Position numbers and translations under genes: made by a program. Of a stretch of DNA of 64,000 bases, positions 9,225-18,009 are shown in pieces (within the stretch, counting starts at the first letter, position 1; each line of letters begins with the position of its first letter). The notes under the pieces are model-generated. The model was not told the DNA's origin. It saw only the letters and a program-made list of their open reading frames with translations, and did no database searches. Source of the stretch: Pseudoclavibacter sp. 13-3 (lineage in GTDB: Bacteria > Actinomycetota > Actinomycetes > Actinomycetales > Microbacteriaceae). The stretch spans positions 186,001-250,000 of the forward strand of contig NZ_JAJOZT010000004.1 in the NCBI RefSeq assembly GCF_021168475.1. Direction: 5' to 3'.

Positions 9225-10315
9225 CGTGTCGTACTCACCCACTGCACATAGAAGATCGCGAGCCCGGCGACCGCGCAGAGGCCGGCCAGCACCCAGAAGC
9301 GCACGACGACGGTGACCTGTGCCCAGCCTTTGAGCTCGAAGTGATGGTGCAGCGGCGCCATCAGGAACACTCGCCTGCCTCCGCTGATCTTGAAGAAGCC
9401 GATCTGGATGAGCGACGAGAGCAGCGCGACGACGAACATGCCGCCGATCAGCACAGAGAGCACCTCGGTGCGGGTGACCATCGCGACCGCCGCGAACGCG
9501 CCGCCGAGCGCGAGCGAACCGGTGTCGCCCATGAAGATCTGAGCCGGTGACGTGTTCCACCACAGAAACCCGATCAGCGCTGCCATGATCGACGTGACGA
9601 TGATCAGCACGTCGAGTGGATCGCGCACCTCATAGCACTGCCCGAACGAGACGCCGGAGGCTCGTTCGCAGTCCTGGTTGAACTGCCAGAAGGCCAGCGC
9701 GCCGTAGGCGCCAAAGGCGAGGATGCCGATGCCGGCGGCGAGGCCGTCGAGGCCGTCGGTCAGATTCACGGCGTTCGAGAAGCCGGCCACGATGCCATAG
9801 ACCCAGATGAAGAAGATGACGGCCCCCGGAATGACTCCCCAGGCGAAGAGGTCGATCGGGGTGTCGCGCAGCACAGAAACGTGCGTCGACACTGGGGTGA
9901 GACCGTTCTGATCGGGGAACTGCAGCACTCCCCAGGCGAAGAGACCCGTGATCGCCAATTGCGCGATCAGCTTGGCCGCAGGTGTCAGCCCGAGCGAACG
10001 ATGGTTGCGCACCTTGATGTAGTCGTCGGCGAACCCGACGAGTCCCATGCCGACGGTCAGTCCGAGTACCAGCAGACCGGTCGCCGTCACGCCGGTGCCG
10101 GTCACCAGAGCCGACACGAAGTAGCCGACGAGCACGGCGACGAGGATGACGATGCCGCCCATCGTGGGCGTTCCCCGTTTGGTGAGGTGGGTGCGCGGGC
10201 CGTCCTCTCGGATGAATTGTCCCCATTCGAGACGATGAGCCAGCCTGATGAACAGAGGCATGCCGAAGATCGAGATGACCAACGACACCGCAGATGCGAC
10301 GAGTACGCTGATCAT
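9221..10315 (-). CDS. mraY: Phospho-N-acetylmuramoyl-pentapeptide transferase MraY
   Basis: MraY is an integral membrane enzyme transferring phospho-MurNAc-pentapeptide to undecaprenyl phosphate to form lipid I. The 364-residue product has about ten transmembrane segments, the KRGTPTMGGIVIL motif, the Mg-binding/catalytic aspartates in GFADDYIKVRNHRSLGL and NAVNLTDGLDGLAAG, and the FMGDTGSLALGG and MAPLHHHFELKGW loops that identify MraY over related WecA/TagO proteins. ATG at 10315 overlaps murF by 4 bp and the stop overlaps murD by 4 bp, so it is tightly coupled within the operon. Confidence 0.97.
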   Translation of the reverse strand: MISVLVASAVSLVISIFGMPLFIRLAHRLEWGQFIREDGPRTHLTKRGTPTMGGIVILVAVLVGYFVSALVTGTGVTATGLLVLGLTVGMGLVGFADDYIKVRNHRSLGLTPAAKLIAQLAITGLFAWGVLQFPDQNGLTPVSTHVSVLRDTPIDLFAWGVIPGAVIFFIWVYGIVAGFSNAVNLTDGLDGLAAGIGILAFGAYGALAFWQFNQDCERASGVSFGQCYEVRDPLDVLIIVTSIMAALIGFLWWNTSPAQIFMGDTGSLALGGAFAAVAMVTRTEVLSVLIGGMFVVALLSSLIQIGFFKISGGRRVFLMAPLHHHFELKGWAQVTVVVRFWVLAGLCAVAGLAIFYVQWVSTTR

Positions 10316-11721
10316 GCTCTGGCGGCATCCTCGTACAGGCGGTCTCCCAGGAATCTGAGCCCCGCGGCGTTCGACGACTTCACCAGGACGACATCTCCTT
10401 CTCGCAGTCGTGGCGCCAGCCAGTCATGCGCTTCATCCGCGTTCTCGCAGTAGACTGCTTCGCCGCCCCAAGAGCCCTCCTGCTCTGCAGCAAGGAAGAT
10501 GCGGCGGGCATCGGTTCCGACGACGACGAGCTGATCGATGTTCAGCCGCACGACGTCTTGGCCGATCTTATCGTGCTCGGTGCCGCTGGCCTCGCCCAAC
10601 TCGCCCATGGCACCGAGAACGGCGATGGTTCGATGTCCGGTTCGGCGGATGCCGGCGAGCGTTCGCAGGGCTGCCGACATCGATCCCGGGCTGGCGTTGT
10701 AGCCGTCGTTGATCACCGTGACGCCGTCAGTGCGATGCAGCGCCTGCATGCGCCAGCGCTCACCCGACGGAAGGCTCTCGAGACCGGCGACGATCTGCGC
10801 ACGGCTGAGGCCCATATGCAGTGCCGCAGCCGCCGCCGCCGCGATGTTCCAGGCATTGTGCTCACCGAGCAGTGCGACGCTCGGCTCGACCGTCTCGCCG
10901 TTGAACGTCAGTTCGACGCGAAGACGCTCTCCATCCGGCTCGACGGCGCCGATGCGCACGGCGGCGTCGCTGCGGGCTCCGAACCAGACGACCTGGGCCC
11001 GCGTGTGCTCGGCCATGCGACAGACGTTGGCGTCATCGGCGTTGAGCACGGCGGCGCCGGTCTCGGGCAGGGATTCGACGAGTTCCTGCTTCGCGATGCG
11101 GATGTTGTCGACTGAGCCGAACTCTCCCACGTGGGCCAGACCGACCTGCAGCTCGACGCCGAGGTCTGGATGGGCGATGCCGGAGAGGTAGCGCAGGTCG
11201 CCGATGTGGCTGGCCCCCATCTCGACGACAACGAACCGGGTCTGCAGCGTCGTCTGCAGCATGGTGATCGGGGCACCGACCTCGTTGTTGAACGACCCCT
11301 GTGGAAACACCGTCTCACCCGCCTGCGACAGCAGGTGCGCGAGGATGCGCTTCGTGGTGGTCTTGCCCGCCGAGCCCGTGATGCCGATGACGTGCTCGAG
11401 CCGGCCGTCGGAGCGGGCCTGAAGCAGCACGGCCTCGGCGAGCAGTCCGAGCGCACGGGTGGCGTCGGCGACCACGATCTGCGCCAGCGTCGCCTCGGGT
11501 ACGGGATGCTCGACGATCGCCGCGGTCGCCCCCTGCCGCTGGGCGGTGACGACATAGTCGTGCCCGTCACCGCTCTCGCCTCGGCGAGCGACGAAGAGGT
11601 CGCCGGCAGACACCTCGCGGGAATCAGTGCGCACAGCGCCGGTCACCAGGCTGGCATCGGTCGGGTTGACCAGTGTTCCGCCGACGGCATCAGCGATCCA
11701 GAGAACATCTGCGGTGATCAT
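10312..11721 (-). CDS. murF: UDP-MurNAc-tripeptide:D-alanyl-D-alanine ligase MurF
   Basis: MurF is the cytosolic Mur ligase that attaches the D-Ala-D-Ala dipeptide to complete the UDP-MurNAc-pentapeptide. The 469-residue product has the substrate-recognition motif VRTDSREVSAGDLFVA, the ATP loop GITGSAGKTTTKRIL, FNNEVGAPITML and VVVEMGASHIGDLRYL of the central domain, and VINDGYNASPGSMSAALRTL in the C-terminal domain. The ATG at 11721 has AAGGAG 6 bases upstream and overlaps the murE stop, which excludes the long upstream extension. It is placed after murE and before mraY as in most dcw clusters. Confidence 0.96.
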   Translation of the reverse strand: MITADVLWIADAVGGTLVNPTDASLVTGAVRTDSREVSAGDLFVARRGESGDGHDYVVTAQRQGATAAIVEHPVPEATLAQIVVADATRALGLLAEAVLLQARSDGRLEHVIGITGSAGKTTTKRILAHLLSQAGETVFPQGSFNNEVGAPITMLQTTLQTRFVVVEMGASHIGDLRYLSGIAHPDLGVELQVGLAHVGEFGSVDNIRIAKQELVESLPETGAAVLNADDANVCRMAEHTRAQVVWFGARSDAAVRIGAVEPDGERLRVELTFNGETVEPSVALLGEHNAWNIAAAAAAALHMGLSRAQIVAGLESLPSGERWRMQALHRTDGVTVINDGYNASPGSMSAALRTLAGIRRTGHRTIAVLGAMGELGEASGTEHDKIGQDVVRLNIDQLVVVGTDARRIFLAAEQEGSWGGEAVYCENADEAHDWLAPRLREGDVVLVKSSNAAGLRFLGDRLYEDAARA

Positions 11722-13397
11722 GCCTGCTCCTTCATGGTCTCGGCGTCGTCTGACTCGGCAGCTGCGAGGTCGCCGAGGCGCACGCCGTCGGCCGGGTCCT
11801 GGCCTCCGCGGCGCGAGTGGTTCGGCTCGAACCCTGCCTCGCGCAGGGCTTCGCGAGCCGCCCCACGAGAAGAATAGGGCAGCTTCACGCCGCGCACCTC
11901 GTGGTAGTCCTCGTCGCCCGGACCGCACACGATGATCGTGTCGTCATCGTCGGCGAGACGGATCGCCGTGCGGATGGCCGCCGACGGATCGCCCACGTCA
12001 TAGACCTCGGCCGGATGATCCACGGCACGAGCCGCATCGACGAGCACCGACCTGATCGCATCGGGATCCTCGAACCGGGGATTGATGTCGTTGACCACGA
12101 GCACGTCGCTGAGTTCGCTGGCGACGCGACCCATCGCCGGGCGCTTGTACGGATCACGGCCGCCGTCTGCGCCCAGGATGAGCACGATGCGACCCTTTGT
12201 CTGTTTGCGCACCGCCACCAGCGTGCGCTCCAGTGCATCCTCGGTATGCGCATAGTCGACGAAGAACGTCGGCCCGGTGGCGCCAGAGACACGTTCCAGG
12301 CGACCGGGCAGGTACACCCCTGCCAGCACATGGGCGTCGAGACCCGACTCGATCTGCTGCGCATCGATGATGCCTGATTCCACAAGCATCACAACCGCGA
12401 GCACGGCGTTGACGTCCATGTGCACGCCGGGCACTGACAGCACGATCGGCCAGCGCTGCCCGTCGGGTCCGACGAGTGTGCCGGTCGATCCGTCCGGGCG
12501 ATCAGCCTGATCGACCAGCTGCCAGTCGCATTCGTCGTCGGTGCCGACCGTGGTGACCGGAAGCTCGGTCTCCCGAGCGAGTCTCCTGCCCCATTCGCTC
12601 TCGAGCGAGATCACCGCACGATCGGCTCGATCCGCGGTGAACAGAGCGCGTTTCGCGGCGAAATAGTGTTCCATGTCGCCGTACTCGTCCAGGTGCTCTG
12701 GGCTCAGGTTGGTGAAGCCGACCACGGCGAAGCGCACTCCGTCGATGCGGTGTCTGGTGACGGCCTGGGCCGAGACCTCGACCAGCAGAGCCTTGGCACC
12801 GAGCTCCCGCATGCTGGCCAGCAGGCCGTGCAGCTCGCTGGCCTCCGGAGTCGTCAGAGCGCTGCCCAGCACGTGTTCGCCCACGTGCCGTTCGACGGTC
12901 GTGCTCAGTCCGGTGCGCACGCCGGCATGACTGAGCAGGGCCTCCATGAAGTATGTGGTCGACGTCTTGCCGTTCGTGCCGGTGACGCCCAGCGTGGGCA
13001 GGCGATGCGTGTCGTTCGCGTAGATGTGCTCGGCGACCTCGCCGAGCACCAGCCGAGGCTCCGGCACGATCAGCAGCGGCAGATCCTTCGCCGAGCCGGC
13101 GGCGACATGGGCGCGTCCCGCCTCGTCGGTCAGCACGGCCAGCGCCCCGAGGCGTTTGGCCTCTTCGGCGTACTTGGCGCCATGGGTGTGTTGTCCCGGC
13201 ATGCCGACATAGAGGTCACCAGGTCGCACGTCACTGCTGGTGAGCGTCACCCCGCTGATCACGAGGTCGGCTGCGGCCCCGGCCGCGGGCCCGCCCGCCG
13301 AGGTGGTGATCGGCACTCCGAGCAGATCGGCGACAGTCGCCAGGGTCAGATCGGCCGAGTGCTGGGGACGGATATGGGGTGCGGTTCGCGAAGACAT
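11718..13397 (-). CDS. murE: UDP-MurNAc-dipeptide--amino-acid ligase MurE, probably not mDAP-specific
   Basis: MurE adds the third stem residue of peptidoglycan. The 559-residue product has the ATP loop GVTGTNGKTSTTYF (137-150), HYFAAKRALF with the Lys to be carbamylated (about 249), and a C-terminal domain with the specificity loop. Where meso-diaminopimelate enzymes carry D-N-P-R, this one reads VVNDINPRFEDP (I438-N-P-R441), and the usual GKGHE region reads GPGDEDYHE. The changed loop suggests a third residue other than mDAP, such as Lys, Orn or diaminobutyrate. That fits the B-type or Lys-type walls of many Micrococcales, but the residue itself is inference. The ATG at 13397 has GGGAG upstream; the stop overlaps murF by 4 bp. 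Confidence 0.93.
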   Translation of the reverse strand: MSSRTAPHIRPQHSADLTLATVADLLGVPITTSAGGPAAGAAADLVISGVTLTSSDVRPGDLYVGMPGQHTHGAKYAEEAKRLGALAVLTDEAGRAHVAAGSAKDLPLLIVPEPRLVLGEVAEHIYANDTHRLPTLGVTGTNGKTSTTYFMEALLSHAGVRTGLSTTVERHVGEHVLGSALTTPEASELHGLLASMRELGAKALLVEVSAQAVTRHRIDGVRFAVVGFTNLSPEHLDEYGDMEHYFAAKRALFTADRADRAVISLESEWGRRLARETELPVTTVGTDDECDWQLVDQADRPDGSTGTLVGPDGQRWPIVLSVPGVHMDVNAVLAVVMLVESGIIDAQQIESGLDAHVLAGVYLPGRLERVSGATGPTFFVDYAHTEDALERTLVAVRKQTKGRIVLILGADGGRDPYKRPAMGRVASELSDVLVVNDINPRFEDPDAIRSVLVDAARAVDHPAEVYDVGDPSAAIRTAIRLADDDDTIIVCGPGDEDYHEVRGVKLPYSSRGAAREALREAGFEPNHSRRGGQDPADGVRLGDLAAAESDDAETMKEQA

Positions 13398-13415
13398 CAG
13401 TACATTCTCCCACTC

Positions 13416-15176
13416 TCACCACGTCGGTGCGTAGTCGGGCAGCTCTCCGGTGGCCGGCGGAACGTTGTTCGTGATCAGCGTCTGCGCCATGATGTCGTGA
13501 AACAGCGACATCGTGTTGTCCGAGGTCTTGTCTGTCGCCGGGTTGTAGATCGTGATGCCGACGACATAACGAGGGTCTCCGGCGGGCGCCATGGCCGCCA
13601 GCGAGTTCACATACTGGTTGGGCAGATAGCCGCCGTTGGTTCCGGCGATCTGCGAGGTGCCCGTCTTTCCCGCCAGGCTGTAGCCCGCGATCTGCGCCGA
13701 CTTTCCCACGTACTGGGTGAAGAGCGGCTCGAGCATCCCGCGCAGTTTTCGCGCGGTCTCGGGCTGGATGACCTGTTCAGGCTGCGCCGACGGGTTCTCG
13801 GTCGTCGTGCCGTCAGCGCTCGTGCAGCTCTTGATCAGCCGGGGCGAGATGCGCACGCCGTTGTTGGCCACCGCCTGATAGGCGCTGGCGACCTGTATCG
13901 GCGTCGCTGCGATGCCCTGACCGAACATGGTCGTGTAGTGCGAGATCTTGTCCCATTTGTCGACTGGGGCCAGCGTTCCGCTCGACTCGGCCGGAAAATC
14001 GACCGCCGACTTCTCACCGATGCCGAAGCGCTTGAGGTAGCTGTATCGTGTGGCGTCGTCGACCTTGTCGCCGACCTGCATGATGCCCGTGTTCGACGAC
14101 TTCATCAGGATGCCGGTGCTGGTCAGGTTCAAGGTGTCGTGATCCCACGCGTCTTTGATGGTGTGCGATGTACCGGGAACCGCGATCGAGCCCGGTGCCT
14201 GGAACTGGCTCTCGGGCCCCACGTCGCTGTGCTCCATCGCGGCGGCCATGGTGATCGTCTTGATCGGCGATCCCGGCTCGTAGGTGCTCTGGAAGATGCG
14301 CGATCCGCGATCCTGCTCCTTCGACGCGCCGACGTCGTTCGGGTCGAGACTCGGAGTCTCCGCGGCCACGAGGATGTCCCCGGTCTTCGCGTCGAGCACC
14401 GTCGCCGAGATCCACTGCGCGCCGAGCTCGCTCTGTCGCTCGGTGATCTTCTGCTGCACGTACCACTGCAGGTCGCGATCGATGGTCAGCTCGACCGTGC
14501 CGCCGTCGGTCACCTGCTGCTCGGTGACCGTGGTGCCCGGGATGCGGATGCCGTCGGCACCGCGTTCGTAGCTCTCTTTGCCGTCTGTGCCGGCGAGGCA
14601 GCTGTCGGCCAGCACTTCGACACCGGCCTGAGGCTGCTGATCGGAGCTGATGAATCCCAACAGGTTTCCGGCCACTGCACCCGAAGGATATGTGCGGTGC
14701 GGAACGGCTTCGATCGCCAGCCATTTGATGTCGAGCGCCCGCAGCTCCTGATACTGATCGGCGTTCAGGTCCTGAGCCACGATCGAGTACTGACTGGTGC
14801 CCTCCAACGCGGTCTTGATGCGGGCCGGATCCTTCTTCGTGATCTCCGCAAGCCGATCGATGATCTGCTGCAGCGTCCACTTCTGACCCTTGCCGTCGAC
14901 CTGCACGATCGAGTCTCCGGCAAGTGTCTGATCAGCCGCGACTCGGTATCGCTGCACACTCTGCGACAGCACGTTTCCCGAGCGATCGGTGATCGTGCCC
15001 CGCACCGCCTGCAGCGTGAGGGGCACCGACCGGTTGCCTTCGGCCTGTGCGTTGAGGCCGGGGGCGTCGACGATCTGTATGAACACCAGTCGCACGACGA
15101 AGACGAGCGCGACGGCCAAGACCGCGGCCAGAACCACGATCAGACGATGCCGACGATTGCCGAGAGACGGGGCCAT
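13416..15176 (-). CDS. ftsI: Septal transpeptidase FtsI (class B penicillin-binding protein 3)
   Basis: This single-pass membrane transpeptidase cross-links septal peptidoglycan with FtsW. The 586-residue protein has a basic N terminus, a transmembrane helix at about 12-34, a PBP dimerisation (pedestal) domain starting at RGTITDRSGNVLSQS, and a transpeptidase domain with the three catalytic motifs: S303-P-I-K306, S360-S-N362 and K504-T-G506. The nucleophile context YEPGSPIKTI carries Pro where many FtsI proteins have Thr. Unlike mycobacterial PbpB it ends shortly after the transpeptidase domain. Position between ftsL and murE confirms FtsI rather than another PBP2-type enzyme. It is separated from murE by 18 bp. 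Confidence 0.96.
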   Translation of the reverse strand: MAPSLGNRRHRLIVVLAAVLAVALVFVVRLVFIQIVDAPGLNAQAEGNRSVPLTLQAVRGTITDRSGNVLSQSVQRYRVAADQTLAGDSIVQVDGKGQKWTLQQIIDRLAEITKKDPARIKTALEGTSQYSIVAQDLNADQYQELRALDIKWLAIEAVPHRTYPSGAVAGNLLGFISSDQQPQAGVEVLADSCLAGTDGKESYERGADGIRIPGTTVTEQQVTDGGTVELTIDRDLQWYVQQKITERQSELGAQWISATVLDAKTGDILVAAETPSLDPNDVGASKEQDRGSRIFQSTYEPGSPIKTITMAAAMEHSDVGPESQFQAPGSIAVPGTSHTIKDAWDHDTLNLTSTGILMKSSNTGIMQVGDKVDDATRYSYLKRFGIGEKSAVDFPAESSGTLAPVDKWDKISHYTTMFGQGIAATPIQVASAYQAVANNGVRISPRLIKSCTSADGTTTENPSAQPEQVIQPETARKLRGMLEPLFTQYVGKSAQIAGYSLAGKTGTSQIAGTNGGYLPNQYVNSLAAMAPAGDPRYVVGITIYNPATDKTSDNTMSLFHDIMAQTLITNNVPPATGELPDYAPTW

Positions 15177-15224
15177 TTCAGCATCCCCCGTCGATGGCTG
15201 CGTGACGCAGCGAACGCTGAGCCG

Positions 15225-15803
15225 TCATCGAAGCGTCACCTGCGGCAGGCGCGATCCGTCGTTCTGCGCGGAGTCGGTCGACGTGGTGTCGCCGGCAGTG
15301 TTCGACGAGGAGTTCGAGGTGCTCGCATCCGCGGTCGCTCCAGCCTGGAGCTCCTGCTGACTCACCTGCTGCGGCACCTTGGTCTGGTCGCTCTGAGAGG
15401 ACTTCGACGTGGCATCCGACGTGTTCAGCGTCGCGAGCATGCGATTGTTCACGAGTCCCTTCTGCGAGGCGATCTGCGCTCCCCTGCTGTCGGCCGAGCC
15501 GATGGTCTGGCCATCGGCGAGACGCAGGAAGGTCACCTGCGTCGACGGCTCCATGCCCAGGTCTTTGGCACGCTCAGAGAGGTACTGCGGAGACTGCAGC
15601 GCCGAGATCTGCTCGCTGAGGCTCTGCCGCTCGCGTTTGACCTGGTTCTGGTCCTGCTGCAGCTGGTTGATCTGGTACCCGCCGTCGGCCAGACCGATGC
15701 TGAGCATCAGCTGGGCCGCCAAGGCGACGGCGATGACGGTCGCCAGAATGCCACCGTGAACGATCCGCGTGCGCACGCGAGACGACATCTGCGTCATGGT
15801 CAT
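15225..15803 (-). CDS. ftsL: FtsL-like septum formation protein
   Basis: This 192-residue bitopic protein is of FtsL type: a short cytoplasmic end, one transmembrane helix (about 18-37, ILATVIAVALAAQLMLSIGL), then a coiled coil (about 44-72, rich in Gln and Leu heptads) ending SERAKDLGMEPSTQVTFLRL. FtsL forms a complex with FtsQ and FtsB and activates FtsWI. The C-terminal 80 residues are low-complexity, rich in Ser, Thr, Asp and Gln, and presumably disordered outside the cell. ATG at 15803 overlaps the rsmH stop (ATGA). Sequence conservation in this family is weak, so position between rsmH and ftsI is the main support for the name. Confidence 0.85.
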   Translation of the reverse strand: MTMTQMSSRVRTRIVHGGILATVIAVALAAQLMLSIGLADGGYQINQLQQDQNQVKRERQSLSEQISALQSPQYLSERAKDLGMEPSTQVTFLRLADGQTIGSADSRGAQIASQKGLVNNRMLATLNTSDATSKSSQSDQTKVPQQVSQQELQAGATADASTSNSSSNTAGDTTSTDSAQNDGSRLPQVTLR

Positions 15804-16789
15804 CGGCCCCTCCGAACTCTCTGCACGGCTCGGAGACGAACCGAACGCGCTCTGGGATTCTGCTGCTGCTCGTGATCTGCGGCCTGTTCCGCCCCCCGTG
15901 TGAGCGAGACGAAACGGGGCGCGTGCTCTTCGAGTTCGACGGGCAGTCCGCTCGGCGTGCTCGAGGTCGTCGCGCCGCGCATGATGCGTTTCACGATGCG
16001 ATCTTCGAGCGACTGAAAGCTCATCACCACGACTCGGCCGTCGACGCCGATTCGGTCGAGGGCTTTGGGCAGGGCCTCTTCCAACCCGCGCAGCTCTTGG
16101 TTGACTTCAATGCGGATCGCCTGGAAGACCCGCTTCGCGGGGTGGCCGCGGTGGTCGGTCGCCTGCGTCGCGGTGCGTACCGCTTCGACCAGGTCGGCGG
16201 TCGTGCTGAGCGGATGCTGTGCTCGCATCTCGCCGATGCGCTCGGCGATGCGTCGGGCGTGCTTCTCTTCGCCGTAGCGTCGCATGATGGTCCAGAGTCG
16301 ACTCACGTCATAGGTGTTCACGACGTCTGCGGCGGTGAGCCCCTGTGATGGATCCATGCGCATGTCGAGGGGCGCGTCTGCCCGGTATGAGAATCCGCGT
16401 TCGAGATCGTCGAGCTGCAGCGACGAGACTCCGAGATCGAAGAGCACCGCCTGTGCGGCTTCGACGCCGCACTGATCCAGCGCCTGATCGATGTGGTCGT
16501 ACGAGGTGTGCACGAAGCGCACCCGATCGCCGAAGCGCTGCAGGCGCCTGGCAGCCAGGGCGATGGCGTTCTCGTCTCGATCGATGCAGATCGCCTGCGC
16601 GTTCTCACATCTGTCGAGCACGGCCTCTGTGTGCCCACCCATGCCCGTCGTGGCGTCGACATAGATGCTGTCAGGCGCGCTGAGCGCCGGTGCCAGCAGG
16701 TCGACGCAGCGGTCTCTCATCACAGAGACGTGCAGGGCGCTGGGATCTGCATCGCTGCTCAGATGGGAATAGGTCTCGTCAGAAGACAC
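15800..16789 (-). CDS. rsmH: 16S rRNA (cytosine1402-N4)-methyltransferase RsmH (MraW)
   Basis: RsmH is the cytosolic SAM-dependent methyltransferase modifying C1402 in the 30S decoding centre. The 329-residue product has [13 protein letters not shown] at the N terminus, the SAM-binding [15 protein letters not shown], the [20 protein letters not shown] signature (DLGVSS), PLDMRMDP, and the [13 protein letters not shown] and [16 protein letters not shown] family motifs. It overlaps mraZ by 11 bp and ftsL by 4 bp. The mraZ-rsmH-ftsL-ftsI order is the most conserved part of dcw clusters. Confidence 0.97.
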   Translation of the reverse strand: MSSDETYSHLSSDADPSALHVSVMRDRCVDLLAPALSAPDSIYVDATTGMGGHTEAVLDRCENAQAICIDRDENAIALAARRLQRFGDRVRFVHTSYDHIDQALDQCGVEAAQAVLFDLGVSSLQLDDLERGFSYRADAPLDMRMDPSQGLTAADVVNTYDVSRLWTIMRRYGEEKHARRIAERIGEMRAQHPLSTTADLVEAVRTATQATDHRGHPAKRVFQAIRIEVNQELRGLEEALPKALDRIGVDGRVVVMSFQSLEDRIVKRIMRGATTSSTPSGLPVELEEHAPRFVSLTRGAEQAADHEQQQNPRARSVRLRAVQRVRRGR

Positions 16790-17210
16790 CGGGAATCACC
16801 TCTTCGGCAGTCTCGGAGAACGGCTCTTCGTTGGCGTTCAGATACTGCTGCCACGCGGCGGCGTCCCAGATCTCGGCTCGGTTGCCTGTGCCGATCACGG
16901 TCAGGTCGCGAGTGAGCCCGGCGTAGCGTCGAAGGTCGGCCGGCACGCTGATGCGCCCCTGTTTGTCGGGCACCTGATCGCTGGCGCCAGAGAGGAAGAG
17001 TCGCAGAAAGTCTCGTGCCTGCTTCGACGTCATGGGCGCCTGGCGAATCGACTGGTGGATGTTCTCGAACTCGCCTGCGCCGAACACGTAGACACAGTGC
17101 TCCTGACCACGCGTCAGCACGACGCCGTCGGCCAGCTCGTCTCGAAACTTCGCCGGCAGCACGAGCCGTCCTTTGTCATCCAGCCGAGGCGAATGCGTGC
17201 CGAGAAACAT
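16779..17210 (-). CDS. mraZ: MraZ, transcriptional regulator of the dcw cluster
   Basis: MraZ is a ring-forming, AbrB-like DNA-binding protein that represses its own operon in E. coli and other bacteria. The 143-residue product has two SpoVT/AbrB-type repeats, each with the DxxxR signature: [16 protein letters not shown] near residue 11 and [18 protein letters not shown] near residue 82. It starts at ATG 17210 ([15 protein letters not shown]) with GGAAGGAG upstream, is the first gene of the cluster, and overlaps rsmH by 11 bp. The repeat array at 17251-17284 immediately upstream is the likely autoregulatory operator. Confidence 0.96.
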   Translation of the reverse strand: MFLGTHSPRLDDKGRLVLPAKFRDELADGVVLTRGQEHCVYVFGAGEFENIHQSIRQAPMTSKQARDFLRLFLSGASDQVPDKQGRISVPADLRRYAGLTRDLTVIGTGNRAEIWDAAAWQQYLNANEEPFSETAEEVIPGVF

Positions 17211-17250
17211 GCCGCACTCCTTCCCCGAGCTGGTTGGCCTGCAATGGTCA

Positions 17251-17284
17251 CCACTTTACCCCACTTCCCTCCACCACAGTCCAC
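17251..17284 (-). promoter_or_regulatory. MraZ operator: four GTGG direct repeats
   Basis: On the minus strand GTGG occurs four times at exact 10-bp spacing (plus-strand CCAC at 17251, 17261, 17271 and 17281), 41-74 bp upstream of the mraZ start. MraZ is known to bind tandem G-rich repeats, one per helical turn, upstream of its own gene, so this is very probably its operator. The dcw promoter should overlap or lie just upstream; the -10 is not clear by eye. The remaining sequence up to the terminator at 17463-17500 shows no gene. Confidence 0.8.
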
Positions 17285-17462
17285 CAGCTCCGTGGAAAAC
17301 GCTGCATTCTCAGCGTTTCGATACCTGATGGGTCAGCGCGTGTGGTCGCCTCCCTGACGAATGGCACGCGCAGAGGCCCGGGATGCCGGGGGAGAGCGAG
17401 GTCATCGTGAGTGCGAGAGCACAGATGTGGAGGAGAGTGGGGCGTTTTCGTCACGCTGAGAC

Positions 17463-17500
17463 GCAGAGAAGCCCGCCCCTTGCGGGACGGGCTTCTCTGC
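17463..17500. terminator. Rho-independent-type hairpin
   Basis: The arms GCAGAGAAGCCCG and CGGGCTTCTCTGC pair perfectly around a 12-base interior that can partly pair further. The hairpin lies 36 bp after the stop of the DUF3040 gene (minus strand) and has no long T-run, as is common in high-G+C actinobacteria. It separates this gene from the dcw promoter. Confidence 0.75.
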
Positions 17501-17535
17501 TGACCGGTTCGGCGGTCAGAACGTCGTGTGGTCGA

Positions 17536-17922
17536 TCACCGGAATCGGCGGTTCCAGCGATCTTCGATGCGCTGCCCCATCGAATCGCCCTTCGCAGACT
17601 TCGCCTGATTCGAGCTGTGCGATGCGTCATGCCGGTCGGGATCGGATGAAGTTGACTGCGTCGAGACCGGCCTGGGGCGCATCGCCCAGATGATACTGGC
17701 GACGATGAGCACGAAGCCGATCACCCCGACGACGATGAGTTTGGCCGACACCGCCCACAGCAGCAGTGCCAGACCGATCACGGCACCGATCACGCCGAGC
17801 ACGACGGCCATGCGATTCAGCGAGCGCGGAACCTGATCGGTCGAGACTTCGTCAGACTCGGCCTGGTAGAGGTTGCGCTCCATTTCTTCGAGCAGCTTCT
17901 GCTCGTGGTCTGAAAGCGGCAT
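17536..17922 (-). CDS. DUF3040 family membrane protein
   Basis: This 128-residue protein begins MPLSDHEQKLLEEMERNLY, the hallmark of DUF3040 proteins found across actinobacteria, often close to the dcw cluster. Two adjacent hydrophobic segments (about residues 39-60 and 62-82) form a membrane hairpin; the C-terminal 45 residues are hydrophilic and end in a basic WNRRFR. Function is unknown. The ATG at 17922 is chosen because GGAGGTG lies 6 bases upstream; a GTG two codons earlier is possible. It is transcribed as a single gene ending at the hairpin 17463-17500. Confidence 0.9.
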   Translation of the reverse strand: MPLSDHEQKLLEEMERNLYQAESDEVSTDQVPRSLNRMAVVLGVIGAVIGLALLLWAVSAKLIVVGVIGFVLIVASIIWAMRPRPVSTQSTSSDPDRHDASHSSNQAKSAKGDSMGQRIEDRWNRRFR

Positions 17923-18009
17923 GAGCACCTCCGTTCTCTCACTCGATGACTGCGGTGCAGTCTTGATCTGCGCTCATTCTAAGGGCAAGCGAGGCATTAG
18001 GCTAGACAG

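Noticed and set aside
12666-15875. A 1069-codon open frame on the plus strand opposite murE, ftsI and ftsL
   Set aside because: It mirrors well-supported genes on the other strand, has the Arg/His/Gly-rich composition of antisense frames in high-G+C DNA, and has no recognisable motif or ribosome site.
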